Positions 16,334-23,284 of a DNA stretch of 35,174 nucleotides are shown here, piece by piece; the first letter of the stretch is position 1, and each line of letters starts with the position of its first letter. Below the pieces are notes generated by a model. That model was given only the letters and a program-made list of their open reading frames with translations. It had not been told where the DNA came from and searched no databases. Source of the DNA: Flavobacterium sp. (GTDB lineage Bacteria > Bacteroidota > Bacteroidia > Flavobacteriales > Flavobacteriaceae); the NCBI RefSeq assembly GCF_024710485.1, contig NZ_JANJUQ010000013.1, positions 1-35,174 of the forward strand. The letters are read 5' to 3'. The position numbers and the translations under genes were made by a program.

Positions 16334-16486
16334 TTATTTCTTGTTCAAGAAACTATCCACTTCTTCAGGAGTCATAATTGCCTCTTGGAAAGTGTAAGCT
16401 CCTGTCTTTGGAGATTTAACCATTTTGATAGCTTTGGTTAATCTTTTTGATGATGTTTGTAACGTTGCAACGGTTTTCTTTGCCAT
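16334..16486 (-). CDS. DUF4295 family small basic protein
   Basis: A 50-residue, strongly basic protein starting MAKKTVATLQTSSKRLTKAI and ending EEVDSFLNKK, with the middle KSPKTGAYTF. It matches the DUF4295 family, which I know only from Bacteroidetes. It starts 47 bp after rpmG and precedes the operon terminator, so it is expressed with bL33 and bL28. Size, charge and context suggest a ribosome-associated protein. The Flavobacterium johnsoniae ribosome structure reported an extra large-subunit protein, bL38; this is a candidate for it, but I cannot confirm the identity from sequence. Confidence 0.85.
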   Translation of the reverse strand: MAKKTVATLQTSSKRLTKAIKMVKSPKTGAYTFQEAIMTPEEVDSFLNKK

Positions 16487-16533
16487 GACTTATAATGTTT
16501 TATTTGAAATTTCTACAGTGTAAAAATTCCTAA

Positions 16534-16716
16534 TTATTTAATCTCTTTGTGAACAGTCATTCTCTTTAAGATTGGATTAAATTTTTTAATCTCTAATCTG
16601 TCTGGAGTATTCTTTTTGTTTTTCTTGGTGATGTAACGAGAAGTTCCAGGAAGACCTGTTGCTTTGTGCTCAGTACACTCTAAAATTACTTGGATTCTAT
16701 TACCTTTCTTTGCCAT
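16534..16716 (-). CDS. rpmG: 50S ribosomal protein bL33
   Basis: A 60-residue bL33, component of the large ribosomal subunit near the E site. Start [20 protein letters not shown], core [20 protein letters not shown] and end [10 protein letters not shown] match the family. Only one Cys is present, so this is the zinc-independent form lacking the CxxC pairs. It lies 26 bp after rpmB and 47 bp before DUF4295 in an apparent single transcript. Confidence 0.96.
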   Translation of the reverse strand: MAKKGNRIQVILECTEHKATGLPGTSRYITKKNKKNTPDRLEIKKFNPILKRMTVHKEIK

Positions 16717-16742
16717 CTTACTTTATTTTTAAGGATTTCAGA

Positions 16743-16979
16743 TTATTTAATAAATCCGTTAGCTTTAGCATCTTTTAATACTGCAGCCAATCCGTTTTTG
16801 TTGATTGTTTTAATTGTAGACGCAGCTACTCTCAACGTAATCCATCTGTCTTCTTCTGCAAGATAGAAACGTTTTTTAACTAAGTTAACAGAAAATTTTC
16901 TCTTAGTTTTGTTCATAGCGTGAGAAACGTTATTTCCTACCATCGCTTTTTTACCTGTAAGGTCACAAACTCTTGACAT
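16743..16979 (-). CDS. rpmB: 50S ribosomal protein bL28
   Basis: A 78-residue bL28 of the large subunit. The conserved start [20 protein letters not shown] (the C-LTGK-GNNVSH block), then [10 protein letters not shown] and the [19 protein letters not shown] segment are unmistakable. One Cys only, so zinc is not bound. First gene of the rpmB-rpmG-DUF4295 operon, with a strong promoter at 17016-17047 on its strand. Confidence 0.97.
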   Translation of the reverse strand: MSRVCDLTGKKAMVGNNVSHAMNKTKRKFSVNLVKKRFYLAEEDRWITLRVAASTIKTINKNGLAAVLKDAKANGFIK

Positions 16980-17015
16980 TATGCTTTTCTTTTATCGTTA
17001 TTCAAAATCAGGGTG

Positions 17016-17047
17016 CAAACTTACAGAAAATAAATCATTGTAACAAA
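17016..17047 (-). promoter_or_regulatory. Promoter for the rpmB operon
   Basis: Minus-strand TTTG (17047-17044) and TAAGTTTG (17023-17016) are 20 bp apart, an excellent flavobacterial -33/-7 match. The leader would be about 30 nt. Confidence 0.65.
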
Positions 17048-17141
17048 AAAATTATGGCAGATTTTTTTCTTTTTTTTCATTTGCGTTTTAAAGTCTAAAA
17101 AGATTAATGCTATTTAATTCATAATCAAGTTTTAAAACTGA

Positions 17142-18395
17142 TTATATACGGTTTTTTAAAACGGCTTGTTGCAACATCTCCAGTGCTTTAGTTGCGGTTC
17201 TGTCGATTACTTTCTCTCTGGGCTGACCAAAATTAAATTCCGATACCAAAACCGTGTCAGGTGTTGCCAAAGCAATAAAAACCACGCCTACTTCTGCTTT
17301 TCCGGGCTCGGAAGTCGGACCGGCATTTCCTGTTGTAGCCAAAGCATAATCGGTTTGCATCAACCGCTGAACATTCGCCGCCATTGCCGTAGCCACTTCA
17401 GCACTCACCACATCATGCTTGGCAATGAGTTGTTCTTCAATTTCCAACAAATCGGTTTTAGCGGTATTAGAATAGGTCACAACGCTTCCTTTAAAATAAG
17501 CCGAAGCACCGGAAACAGAAGTAATCATTTGCGCTATTTTACCTCCGGTACAACTCTCTGCTGTAGCTAATGTTTTGCCTTGTGCTTTGAGCAGTTTGCC
17601 TAATACTACTTCTAAGGTTTCGCCTTCATCAAAACCTACAATGATATCTCCTATAATTTCCGACAACGAATCGACATTTTCCTGTACTGCTTTTTCTAAA
17701 ACTTCTTTGTTTTCTCCTCTGGCTGTTAAGCGTAATCGCACTCTGCCCGGTGCCGGAAGGTATGCTAATTTAATGAAAGACGGCAGGTTATTTTCCCAAG
17801 CTTCAATGCGTTCCGCCACCATACTTTCGCCCTGACCGTAAGTCAAAATGGTTTGGTGAACGATATAAGGCCGGTGGTATTCTTTAACCAATTTCGGAAC
17901 AATCTCATGGTCGACCAAATACTTCATTTCGTAAGGCACTCCGGGCAAAGAAACAAATACAGTGTTTTCCTTTTTCATCCACATGCCCGGCGCTGTTCCC
18001 ATTTTATTGAAAAGCACTTCGCATTTCGACGGCACCAAAGCTTGTTCTTTGTTTAACTGATTGATTGGACGCTTGTAAAAATTCTCGATAATCTCGGTGA
18101 CATGCGCTAAAACCGCTTGGTCTTCTACCAAAACATCGTCAAAATACTCGCAAAAGGTTTTACGGGTAATATCGTCTTTGGTTGGCCCTAGTCCGCCGGT
18201 AATAATTACCAAATCAACTTGGTTTTGAAGCTTAGCAAACGTATCCAAAATATGCTGTTTATCATCGGAGATGGAGAGCATTTCGTGGGTTTGTATGCCA
18301 ATTTTATCTAAGGCTTTGGCGATGTAACCCGAATTGGTATCGACAATCTGACCGATTAAAATTTCGTCTCCTATGGTGACTATGGTTGCTTTCAT
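17142..18395 (-). CDS. cinA: CinA family protein (nicotinamide-nucleotide amidase domain)
   Basis: A 417-residue CinA with two domains. The N-terminal molybdopterin-binding-like domain ([20 protein letters not shown]; then [13 protein letters not shown]; and AVPGVP-like [14 protein letters not shown]) corresponds to COG1058, which in some bacteria is an ADP-ribose/FAD pyrophosphatase. The C-terminal PncC domain ([20 protein letters not shown], then [13 protein letters not shown] and [14 protein letters not shown]) is nicotinamide-nucleotide amidase, which deamidates NMN to NaMN in pyridine nucleotide salvage. The start at 18395 is preferred over an ATG 11 codons upstream because homologues begin MKAxIxTIGDE. 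No competence gene is nearby. About 230 bp upstream is repeat-rich. Confidence 0.94.
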   Translation of the reverse strand: MKATIVTIGDEILIGQIVDTNSGYIAKALDKIGIQTHEMLSISDDKQHILDTFAKLQNQVDLVIITGGLGPTKDDITRKTFCEYFDDVLVEDQAVLAHVTEIIENFYKRPINQLNKEQALVPSKCEVLFNKMGTAPGMWMKKENTVFVSLPGVPYEMKYLVDHEIVPKLVKEYHRPYIVHQTILTYGQGESMVAERIEAWENNLPSFIKLAYLPAPGRVRLRLTARGENKEVLEKAVQENVDSLSEIIGDIIVGFDEGETLEVVLGKLLKAQGKTLATAESCTGGKIAQMITSVSGASAYFKGSVVTYSNTAKTDLLEIEEQLIAKHDVVSAEVATAMAANVQRLMQTDYALATTGNAGPTSEPGKAEVGVVFIALATPDTVLVSEFNFGQPREKVIDRTATKALEMLQQAVLKNRI

Positions 18396-18428
18396 TCGAT
18401 TGTTAATATTGTTTTTCAGCGGTCTCAT

Positions 18429-18490
18429 GCAGTCGCTCCGCTCGTGTCATTTACTGAGTACTGAGGTACTAAGGTGCTAAGGTTTTGAGG
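18429..18490. repeat. GC-rich patch and 7/8-bp TACTGAG word array
   Basis: A GC-rich patch (GTCGCTCCGCTCG, 18433-18445) is followed by TACTGAG twice (18452-18465), then the related 8-bp words GTACTAAG, GTGCTAAG and GTTTTGAG. Noncoding, between cinA and the Hpt gene. Confidence 0.6.
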
Positions 18491-18524
18491 CAACTTGTTT
18501 AGTTTCCATGTAAAAAAACGGAAA

Positions 18525-18603
18525 CCCAACTAGCCCCGGTTGAAGTGAAAATCCTCGAAGAGATTGAAACGAAAAACGGGAACTACCATTCCTGATAGTT
18601 CCC
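18525..18603 (+). ncRNA. Candidate dispersed structured RNA, copy A
   Basis: Starts with CCCAACTAGCCCCGGTTGAAG, whose first box is shared with a second copy on the minus strand at 26797-26909. CCCG (18535-18538) can pair with CGGG (18577-18580); between them is a small CTC-GAA-GAG hairpin. In copy B the equivalent pair is CCTG with CAGG, one compensated base pair. The downstream half overlaps the terminator of the Hpt gene, and the two pairings exclude each other. It resembles an element I remember as recurrent in flavobacterial intergenic DNA and may correspond to the Flavo-1 RNA of Rfam; that identity is unverified. Confidence 0.4.
18571..18603 (-). terminator. Terminator of the FAH-Hpt pair
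   Basis: GGGAACTA (18578-18585) pairs with TAGTTCCC (18596-18603) around a 10-nt loop. On the minus strand the stem is followed by GTTTTT. An outer pairing GAAACG/CGTTTC (18566-18571 with 18607-18612) can extend it. Confidence 0.75.
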
Positions 18604-18624
18604 CTGCGTTTCGCTCTTAATCTT

Positions 18625-18969
18625 TTATACTTCGAAATCTTTTTTGATTTCTTTTACGGCCTTTTCGATTTGGCTTTTGATGCTTTCAAAAGTATCGTTA
18701 ATTTCTTTGCGCTTGCCTTCTCTTTTGGTCCAGGCTTCGACTTCTAAAATCTCCTGATGAGCCACGGTCATCCCTAACAAATCGAGTGAAGGTTTGATTT
18801 TGTGCGCGTAAGAGTAGGCTAATTTGTGGTCTTTGTCCTTGATGCCTTGTTCCACAAACTTCAAGTCTTCCGGAACTTCAGTAACGAATAAGGTAATGAT
18901 TTGCATGACGAATTCAGGATCGTTGTCTGAAAGCGCATATACTTTTGCTAGGTTGTAGTTGATTGCCAT
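18625..18969 (-). CDS. Hpt-domain phosphotransfer protein
   Basis: A 114-residue single Hpt domain, a carrier of phosphate between hybrid histidine kinases and response regulators. The phosphorylatable histidine is His56 in AYSYAHKIKPSLDLLGM, matching HxxKxSxxxLG with Pro in an unusual but known position. The rest is helical, as expected for a four-helix bundle, and it ends in a basic coiled region. No kinase or regulator is adjacent, so it is an orphan. Its ATG overlaps the stop of the upstream FAH-family gene (TAATG), a coupling with no obvious functional reason. Cytoplasmic. Confidence 0.85.
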   Translation of the reverse strand: MAINYNLAKVYALSDNDPEFVMQIITLFVTEVPEDLKFVEQGIKDKDHKLAYSYAHKIKPSLDLLGMTVAHQEILEVEAWTKREGKRKEINDTFESIKSQIEKAVKEIKKDFEV

Positions 18970-19580
18970 TATTTAATTTGTAATCTTAATACTTTTTTGT
19001 TTTCGATAAAGCCTTCCAAAACATCGTTAGGCGCTACTTTTGCTACTCCTTCAGGCGTTCCGGTAAATATGATATCGCCTTTTTTGAGGGTGAAAAACTG
19101 AGAAACATAAGCAATAATTTCGTCAATTTTCCACAACATATTGGCGGTATTTCCTTTTTGAACCGTTTGCCCATTGTTGGTTAATTCAAATGTAATATTT
19201 TCTGTGGAACTAAACTCATTTTTCGGCAGAAAGTCACCAATAATCGCTGAACCGTCAAATGCCTTGGCTTTTTCCCATGGCAAACCTTTTTCTTTGAGCT
19301 TGTTTTGCACATCGCGCGCAGTGAAGTCGATACCCAATCCGATTTCGTCATAATACTTATGGGCGAATTTCGGATCGATGTATTTCCCTAATTTGTTAAT
19401 CTTGACAATCACTTCGATTTCGTGGTGAATGTCGGAACTAAAATCAGGAATCACAAACGGAGCCTTATCGGGTAACACGGCTGAATCCGGCTTTAAAAAA
19501 ATAACGGGTTCCTCCGGACGCTCATTTTGGAGTTCCGCGATGTGGTTGGCGTAATTTCTTCCGATACAGATAATTTTCAT
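18969..19580 (-). CDS. Fumarylacetoacetate hydrolase family enzyme
   Basis: A 203-residue member of the FAH superfamily: divalent-metal enzymes that hydrolyse or decarboxylate acylpyruvates and oxaloacetate. It starts with KIICIGRNYANHIAELQNER, typical of YcgM/FAHD1-like acylpyruvate hydrolases. Metal ligands are expected in IHHEIEVIVK (Glu54, Glu56) and GLGIDFTARD (Asp85). The AFDGSAIIGDF (108-118) and FTGTPEGV motifs are also conserved. The substrate is not determined; oxaloacetate decarboxylase activity, as for FAHD1, is one possibility. Co-translated with the Hpt gene downstream and 27 bp after the exonuclease gene. Confidence 0.9.
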   Translation of the reverse strand: MKIICIGRNYANHIAELQNERPEEPVIFLKPDSAVLPDKAPFVIPDFSSDIHHEIEVIVKINKLGKYIDPKFAHKYYDEIGLGIDFTARDVQNKLKEKGLPWEKAKAFDGSAIIGDFLPKNEFSSTENITFELTNNGQTVQKGNTANMLWKIDEIIAYVSQFFTLKKGDIIFTGTPEGVAKVAPNDVLEGFIENKKVLRLQIK

Positions 19581-19607
19581 GTTCTTGAGAGACTGAGTCG
19601 CTGAGTT

Positions 19608-20378
19608 TTATTTAGTGTTTAACTTTCTTAACTTAATTGCAGTGAGCACTTTTTTGGTGTACAGCGGGAATTCGGCATTCTGAATCCAACCGAAATAACC
19701 CGGTTCTTTGTCGAATACATCTTCAACTAAAGCGCCTTTGTGTTTACCGAAAGTGAAGATTTCTTGTCCTTTGTCGTTCAACGCAATAAACCCGGCAAAG
19801 TCAACCGATTTTTTTCGCGTGGTGAATTCTGCCAAAGCCTTCATATCGTTTTCCAAATCGGTGTAACGTTCCAATTGCGCTTTTAAGATTTCGTAAGTCG
19901 CCATGGTATCAGCTTCGGCGCTGTGAGCATTTTCTAAACTTTGATTGCAGTAAAATTTGTAGGCTGCACTCAAAGTGCGTTCTTCTTTTTTGTGGAAGAT
20001 GGTTTGCACATCGACCGACACTCGGTTTTTCATATCGAAGTCGACTTCCGCGCGCAATAATTCTTCGGCTAAAAGCGGAATATCAAAACGATCAGAATTG
20101 AATCCGGCCAAATCGGAATCTTTGATCATGTTGTGAATTTGTCCTGATAATTCTTTGAATGTTGGCTCGTTTGCCACTTTCTCATTAGAAATACCGTGAA
20201 CTGCAGTGGCTTGTAGCGGAATGGGAATGGTGGGATTGACCAACCAAGTTTTGCTTTCTTTATTGCCGTTGGGATAAACCTTAAATATTGAGATTTCGAC
20301 GATTCGGTCTTTGGCGACATCGATTCCGGTGGTTTCTAAATCGAAGAAGCAAATCGGTCGGGTGAGTTTTAATTCCAT
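19608..20378 (-). CDS. DEDDh 3'-5' exonuclease (DNA polymerase III epsilon-like)
   Basis: A 256-residue exonuclease of the DnaQ/RNase T superfamily. Exo I is FFDLETTGID (Asp13, Glu15), Exo II lies in GFNSDRFDIPLL (92-103), and Exo III is NAHSAEADT (150-158), with His152 and Asp157, so all four acidic residues and the histidine of the DEDDh type are present. After residue 190 there is an added C-terminal part ending FGKHKGALVEDVFDKEPGYFGWI, which resembles the small domain fused to some epsilon-like exonucleases of Bacteroidetes. It may be the proofreading subunit or an independent repair exonuclease. A minus-strand -7 box TATCTTTG (20404-20397) lies 18 bp before the start. Confidence 0.92.
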   Translation of the reverse strand: MELKLTRPICFFDLETTGIDVAKDRIVEISIFKVYPNGNKESKTWLVNPTIPIPLQATAVHGISNEKVANEPTFKELSGQIHNMIKDSDLAGFNSDRFDIPLLAEELLRAEVDFDMKNRVSVDVQTIFHKKEERTLSAAYKFYCNQSLENAHSAEADTMATYEILKAQLERYTDLENDMKALAEFTTRKKSVDFAGFIALNDKGQEIFTFGKHKGALVEDVFDKEPGYFGWIQNAEFPLYTKKVLTAIKLRKLNTK

Positions 20379-20396
20379 TATTCTTATTTAAGTGAA

Positions 20397-20404
20397 CAAA
20401 GATA
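20397..20404 (-). promoter_or_regulatory. Candidate -7 box for the exonuclease gene
   Basis: Minus-strand TATCTTTG, a perfect TAnnTTTG, 18 bp before the start codon. No clear -33 TTTG at the expected distance. Confidence 0.4.
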
Positions 20405-20459
20405 AAATAATGACTTTACCGTTTGTCGATATCTTAATAAAGATTTATGATTTGTGGAT

Positions 20460-20489
20460 AAAAAAACCCTTTCCGAAACAGAAAGGGTT
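20460..20489 (-). terminator. Terminator of the E2 acyltransferase gene
   Basis: AACCCTTTC (20465-20473) pairs perfectly with GAAAGGGTT (20481-20489) around a 7-nt loop; the minus-strand stem ends in a run of T. It lies 19 bp beyond the stop codon. Confidence 0.88.
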
Positions 20490-20508
20490 GATTTGATTTT
20501 TTATGATT

Positions 20509-21837
20509 TTAATATTCTCTATTCACATCGAAAGCCTCTAAATATTCGGCTACGCGTTTTACAAAACTGCCGCCAAGCGCTCCATCTACAACTCTGTGGT
20601 CGTAACTGTGCGACAAGAACATTTTTTGACGAATACCGATAAAATCTCCTTCCGGTGTTTCGATAACCGCCGGTACTTTTCTAATGGCACCCAACGCTAA
20701 GATTCCTACTTGCGGTTGGTTGATGATTGGCGTTCCGAAGACAGACCCAAAAGTACCAACATTGGTTACGGTATAAGTACCGCCTTGCGTATCGTCCGGT
20801 TTCAATTTTCCGGCTTTGGCGCGGTTACCCAAATCGTTTACGGCCTTGGCCATGCCTACTAAGTTCAACTGATCGGCATTTTTAATCACCGGAACAATTA
20901 AGTTTCCGTTTGGCAAAGCTGCCGCCATTCCTAAGTTGATGTTTTTGCGTTTGATGATAAACTCACCGTCAACCGAAATGTTCATCCCCGGGAAGTCTTT
21001 TAAAGCCTTGGCCACCGCTTCCATGAAAATTGGTGTGAAAGTCAGCTTCTCGCCTTCTCGCTTTTCGAAAGCATTTTTAACGCGGTCTCTCCATTTTACA
21101 ATATTGGTTACGTCGACTTCAATAAACGATTGTACGTGTGCCGAAGTTTGTACCGAAGCCACCATATAGCCCGAAATCAACTTGCGCATTCTATCCATTT
21201 CTACAATTTCGTCACCTCCGTTAACCGAAACCGGTGTAGCGATTGGAGCTGTAGATTGCGAGTTGCGGGTTGCGGGTTGGGCTACCGGTTGTTGTGCAAC
21301 TACTGGTTGATTTCCTCTGTTTTTAACGTAATTTAAAATATCGTCTTTGGTTACGCGACCGTCTTTTCCGGAGCCGGCAATGGTTTCTAACTCGGCCACC
21401 GAAACGCCTTCCGCCGCAGCAATATTTTTCACCAATGGCGAGAAGAATTTATCCGAGGCTTTGAAATCGGCCGGAGCTGCTGTAGCTACTGCTGTTTCAA
21501 TTGTTTTAGCCAATTGCTTCGCCTGTTCGCTAACGCTCGAGTCTGCAACCGGAGCCGCAACTGTTTCCGCAACCGGAGCAGTCGCAACTGAACCGCCTTC
21601 GGTTTCAATAATAGCGATGGTTTGACCAACTTTCACCACATCATTCACCTGAAATAAAATTTCGGCTAAAACACCCGAAACTTCACTTGGCACTTCGCTG
21701 TCTACTTTGTCGGTGGCGATTTCCAAAACCGCTTCATCAGCATTAATGCTGTCGCCTACGTTTTTCAACCAGTTGGTAATCGTTGCCTCAGCAACACTTT
21801 CTCCCATTTTGGGCAATTTCAATTCAAACTTTGCCAT
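20509..21837 (-). CDS. 2-oxo acid dehydrogenase E2 acyltransferase
   Basis: The 442-residue dihydrolipoamide acyltransferase core of a 2-oxo acid dehydrogenase complex. Lipoyl domain (1-78) with the lipoylated Lys44 in EIATDKVDSEVPS; a Pro/Ala linker; peripheral-subunit binding domain (about 132-172, FFSPLVKNIAAAEGVSVAEL, GKDGRVTKDDIL); a second linker that contains a heptamer array (residues 186-195); catalytic domain (about 212-442) with His414 and Asp418 in SHSYDHRVVDG. The catalytic end and lipoyl site favour the branched-chain or a broad-range complex rather than pyruvate dehydrogenase, but the substrate cannot be fixed. E1 and E3 genes are not adjacent. A terminator follows, and TAATTTTG on the minus strand (21882-21875) is a likely -7 box. 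Confidence 0.93.
   Translation of the reverse strand: MAKFELKLPKMGESVAEATITNWLKNVGDSINADEAVLEIATDKVDSEVPSEVSGVLAEILFQVNDVVKVGQTIAIIETEGGSVATAPVAETVAAPVADSSVSEQAKQLAKTIETAVATAAPADFKASDKFFSPLVKNIAAAEGVSVAELETIAGSGKDGRVTKDDILNYVKNRGNQPVVAQQPVAQPATRNSQSTAPIATPVSVNGGDEIVEMDRMRKLISGYMVASVQTSAHVQSFIEVDVTNIVKWRDRVKNAFEKREGEKLTFTPIFMEAVAKALKDFPGMNISVDGEFIIKRKNINLGMAAALPNGNLIVPVIKNADQLNLVGMAKAVNDLGNRAKAGKLKPDDTQGGTYTVTNVGTFGSVFGTPIINQPQVGILALGAIRKVPAVIETPEGDFIGIRQKMFLSHSYDHRVVDGALGGSFVKRVAEYLEAFDVNREY
21251..21278 (-). repeat. Heptamer array inside the E2 linker
   Basis: On the coding (minus) strand four contiguous 7-bp words: AACCCGC, AACCCGC, AACTCGC, AATCTAC. They encode part of PATRNSQS in the flexible linker of the E2 protein. 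Confidence 0.85.
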
Positions 21838-21874
21838 ATTGATAATCTAAAGTTGTATTTTGTCGTTTCGATTG

Positions 21875-21882
21875 CAAAATTA
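21875..21882 (-). promoter_or_regulatory. Candidate -7 box for the E2 gene
   Basis: Minus-strand TAATTTTG, a perfect TAnnTTTG, 38 bp before the start codon; the -33 element is unclear. Confidence 0.4.
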
Positions 21883-21939
21883 TATAAATAATTTAGGTTT
21901 TACTTAGAATTCCATATTTAATTGTTAGATAAAAATCCC

Positions 21940-21974
21940 AATTCCTAAATCCTAATTCTCAATTCCTAAATCTG
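21940..21974 (+). repeat. Heptamer array at the 3' end of the GT2 gene
   Basis: Five contiguous 7-bp words on the plus strand: AATTCCT, AAATCCT, AATTCTC, AATTCCT, AAATCTG. The stop codon of the glycosyltransferase (cta, 21966-21968) lies within the last two words, so the repeat supplies the end of the protein. The remaining gap up to the E2 start holds nothing else evident beyond the -7 box. Confidence 0.85.
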
Positions 21975-23132
21975 TATCACTTCTCCTCTGTCGTTACGGC
22001 TATTGCTTCCGATGATAAAACTACTCGACGGCGGTAACAACTTAAAGGTTAGCGACTTGTTTTTGTTTTCTTCCAAAAATACCAATGCCTGTTTAAACCC
22101 GAGGTAATCAACCTCTAAAATGACTTCCGTCGGCTTAGTTTTCGAAATCGTTTGCGAAATTACTATTTTCCCGTTTTCCATGGTGGTTCTTTCCACACTT
22201 TTTTGCAAAACAGCGGTTAATTTTTCTCGTAAAGCTTCATTATCAGAAACTAAAAGATATTGTTCAGGCACGGCTTTGGGCGATACTTTTCCTTGAAACA
22301 TTTTGACCAGAGCAAAGAAAACGATACCGATTTTCATAAACAACGAGAAAAAGAGTGATCCTTTGAAATGCTTTTTGTAAAAGAAATTCATCGCCTCCTG
22401 AAAACGCTTCATATAAGTTCCGTCTTTAACCGTACTTTCTCCTTTGTAATGAATGACAGTAGTTTCGGCGAAATAGTAATTCTTTTTTCCGAGCAATAAA
22501 GCGCGATAAGATAAATCGATGTCATCCGCATACATAAAACAATTTTCGTCAAAGCCGCCTAATTGCTCATACAATTCTCTTGTCATCACCATAAAAGCGC
22601 CGACCAGAATATCGACTTGACCACTTTGATTCTCGTTTAAATGTTGGGCGTAATATTGGTTAAACAGCGTTGAGTTTGGAAAAAATTTATACAAGCCGAA
22701 AATCTTGGTAAAAGCTACCCAAGGTGTTGGAACACCGCGTTTGCTTTCCGGCAAAAAGTTACCGGTGCCGTCGATGAGTTTACAACCTAAGATGCCGAGT
22801 TGCGCGTTGAGAGTTACGAATTGCGAGTTTAGGATTTTTTCAAAAGTGTCTTCGGCAACAACCGTGTCAGGGTTCAAAATACAGATGTATTTGCCTTGGG
22901 CTTCTTTGACGGCGATGTTATTGCCTTTCGGGAAACCGACATTGGCTTTGTTTTCGATGAATTTAATATGCGGAAAACGGGCGCGAATCATGGCGCAACT
23001 GTCGTCTGAAGAATGATTATCCACCACTATAATTTCGGCCTCCAAGTGTTGAATGGCTTTTTCCACACTCAAAACACACTGCTCTAAAAAGTAGCGCACA
23101 TTATAATTCAGGATGATGACCGATAGTTGCAT
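21966..23132 (-). CDS. Family 2 glycosyltransferase (rhamnosyltransferase-like)
   Basis: A 388-residue inverting GT-A glycosyltransferase resembling WcaA/RfbF-type enzymes that add sugars to cell-surface polysaccharide or lipid-linked oligosaccharide. It begins QLSVIILNYNVRYFLEQCVL, then VVDNHSSDDS (37-46), the ILNPDT segment (85-90) in place of DXD, and GGFDENCFMYADDIDLSYR (192-210) with the catalytic-base Asp/Glu. One hydrophobic segment at about 258-278 anchors it to the membrane. A run of six heptamer words encodes LNSQFVTLNAQLG (101-113) between the NPD segment and the next beta strand. Donor and acceptor unknown. TATATTTG begins 12 bp before the start, so transcripts may be leaderless. 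Confidence 0.9.
   Translation of the reverse strand: MQLSVIILNYNVRYFLEQCVLSVEKAIQHLEAEIIVVDNHSSDDSCAMIRARFPHIKFIENKANVGFPKGNNIAVKEAQGKYICILNPDTVVAEDTFEKILNSQFVTLNAQLGILGCKLIDGTGNFLPESKRGVPTPWVAFTKIFGLYKFFPNSTLFNQYYAQHLNENQSGQVDILVGAFMVMTRELYEQLGGFDENCFMYADDIDLSYRALLLGKKNYYFAETTVIHYKGESTVKDGTYMKRFQEAMNFFYKKHFKGSLFFSLFMKIGIVFFALVKMFQGKVSPKAVPEQYLLVSDNEALREKLTAVLQKSVERTTMENGKIVISQTISKTKPTEVILEVDYLGFKQALVFLEENKNKSLTFKLLPPSSSFIIGSNSRNDRGEVIQI
22795..22836 (-). repeat. Heptamer array inside the GT2 coding sequence
   Basis: Six contiguous 7-bp words on the coding strand: AATCCTA, AACTCGC, AATTCGT, AACTCTC, AACGCGC, AACTCGG. It links the AATTCGT and AACTCGC word types in one array. Confidence 0.85.
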
Positions 23133-23136
23133 TGGA

Positions 23137-23144
23137 CAAATATA
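23137..23144 (-). promoter_or_regulatory. Candidate -7 box for the GT2 gene, leaderless position
   Basis: Minus-strand TATATTTG (perfect TAnnTTTG) ends 4 bp before the ATG at 23132, so a start 5-7 bp downstream would fall at or near the first codon. Confidence 0.35.
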
Positions 23145-23171
23145 ATGGATTACTTCGTCAGTTTGCTACGT

Positions 23172-23220
23172 TCGTATGTTAGATTATTAGATACGGCTAT
23201 GCTTATAGATTGTTAGAAAT
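23172..23220. repeat. GTTAGATT/ATTAGAT word array upstream of the ABC-F gene
   Basis: TATGTTAGATTATTAGAT, an interrupting GC-richer ACGGCTATGCTT, then ATAGATTGTTAGAA. Related 7-8 bp words interrupted by a short patch, the same arrangement as at 26961-27049. Noncoding. Confidence 0.55.
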
Positions 23221-23226
23221 TTGAAT

Positions 23227-23234
23227 TACTTTTG
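23227..23234 (+). promoter_or_regulatory. Candidate -7 box for the ABC-F gene
   Basis: TACTTTTG, a perfect TAnnTTTG, 50 bp before the chosen GTG start. A TTG lies only 14 bp upstream, shorter than usual. Confidence 0.4.
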
Positions 23235-23284
23235 CCGGAAAGTTGTGCTTTACACCATTCATAATATATAATAGACATATCAAC

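Noticed and set aside
17166..17570. 134-residue open frame antisense to cinA
   Set aside because: No domain-like features; Ser/Cys/His-rich composition typical of an antisense shadow.
18396..18428. Upstream ATG adding 11 residues to CinA
   Set aside because: Homologues begin at [11 protein letters not shown]; the extension is low-complexity and lies beside a repeat.
23243..23284. TTG start adding 14 residues to the ABC-F protein
   Set aside because: The ABC-F domain begins at NYLSVENISKSFG; the GTG at 23285 fits better.
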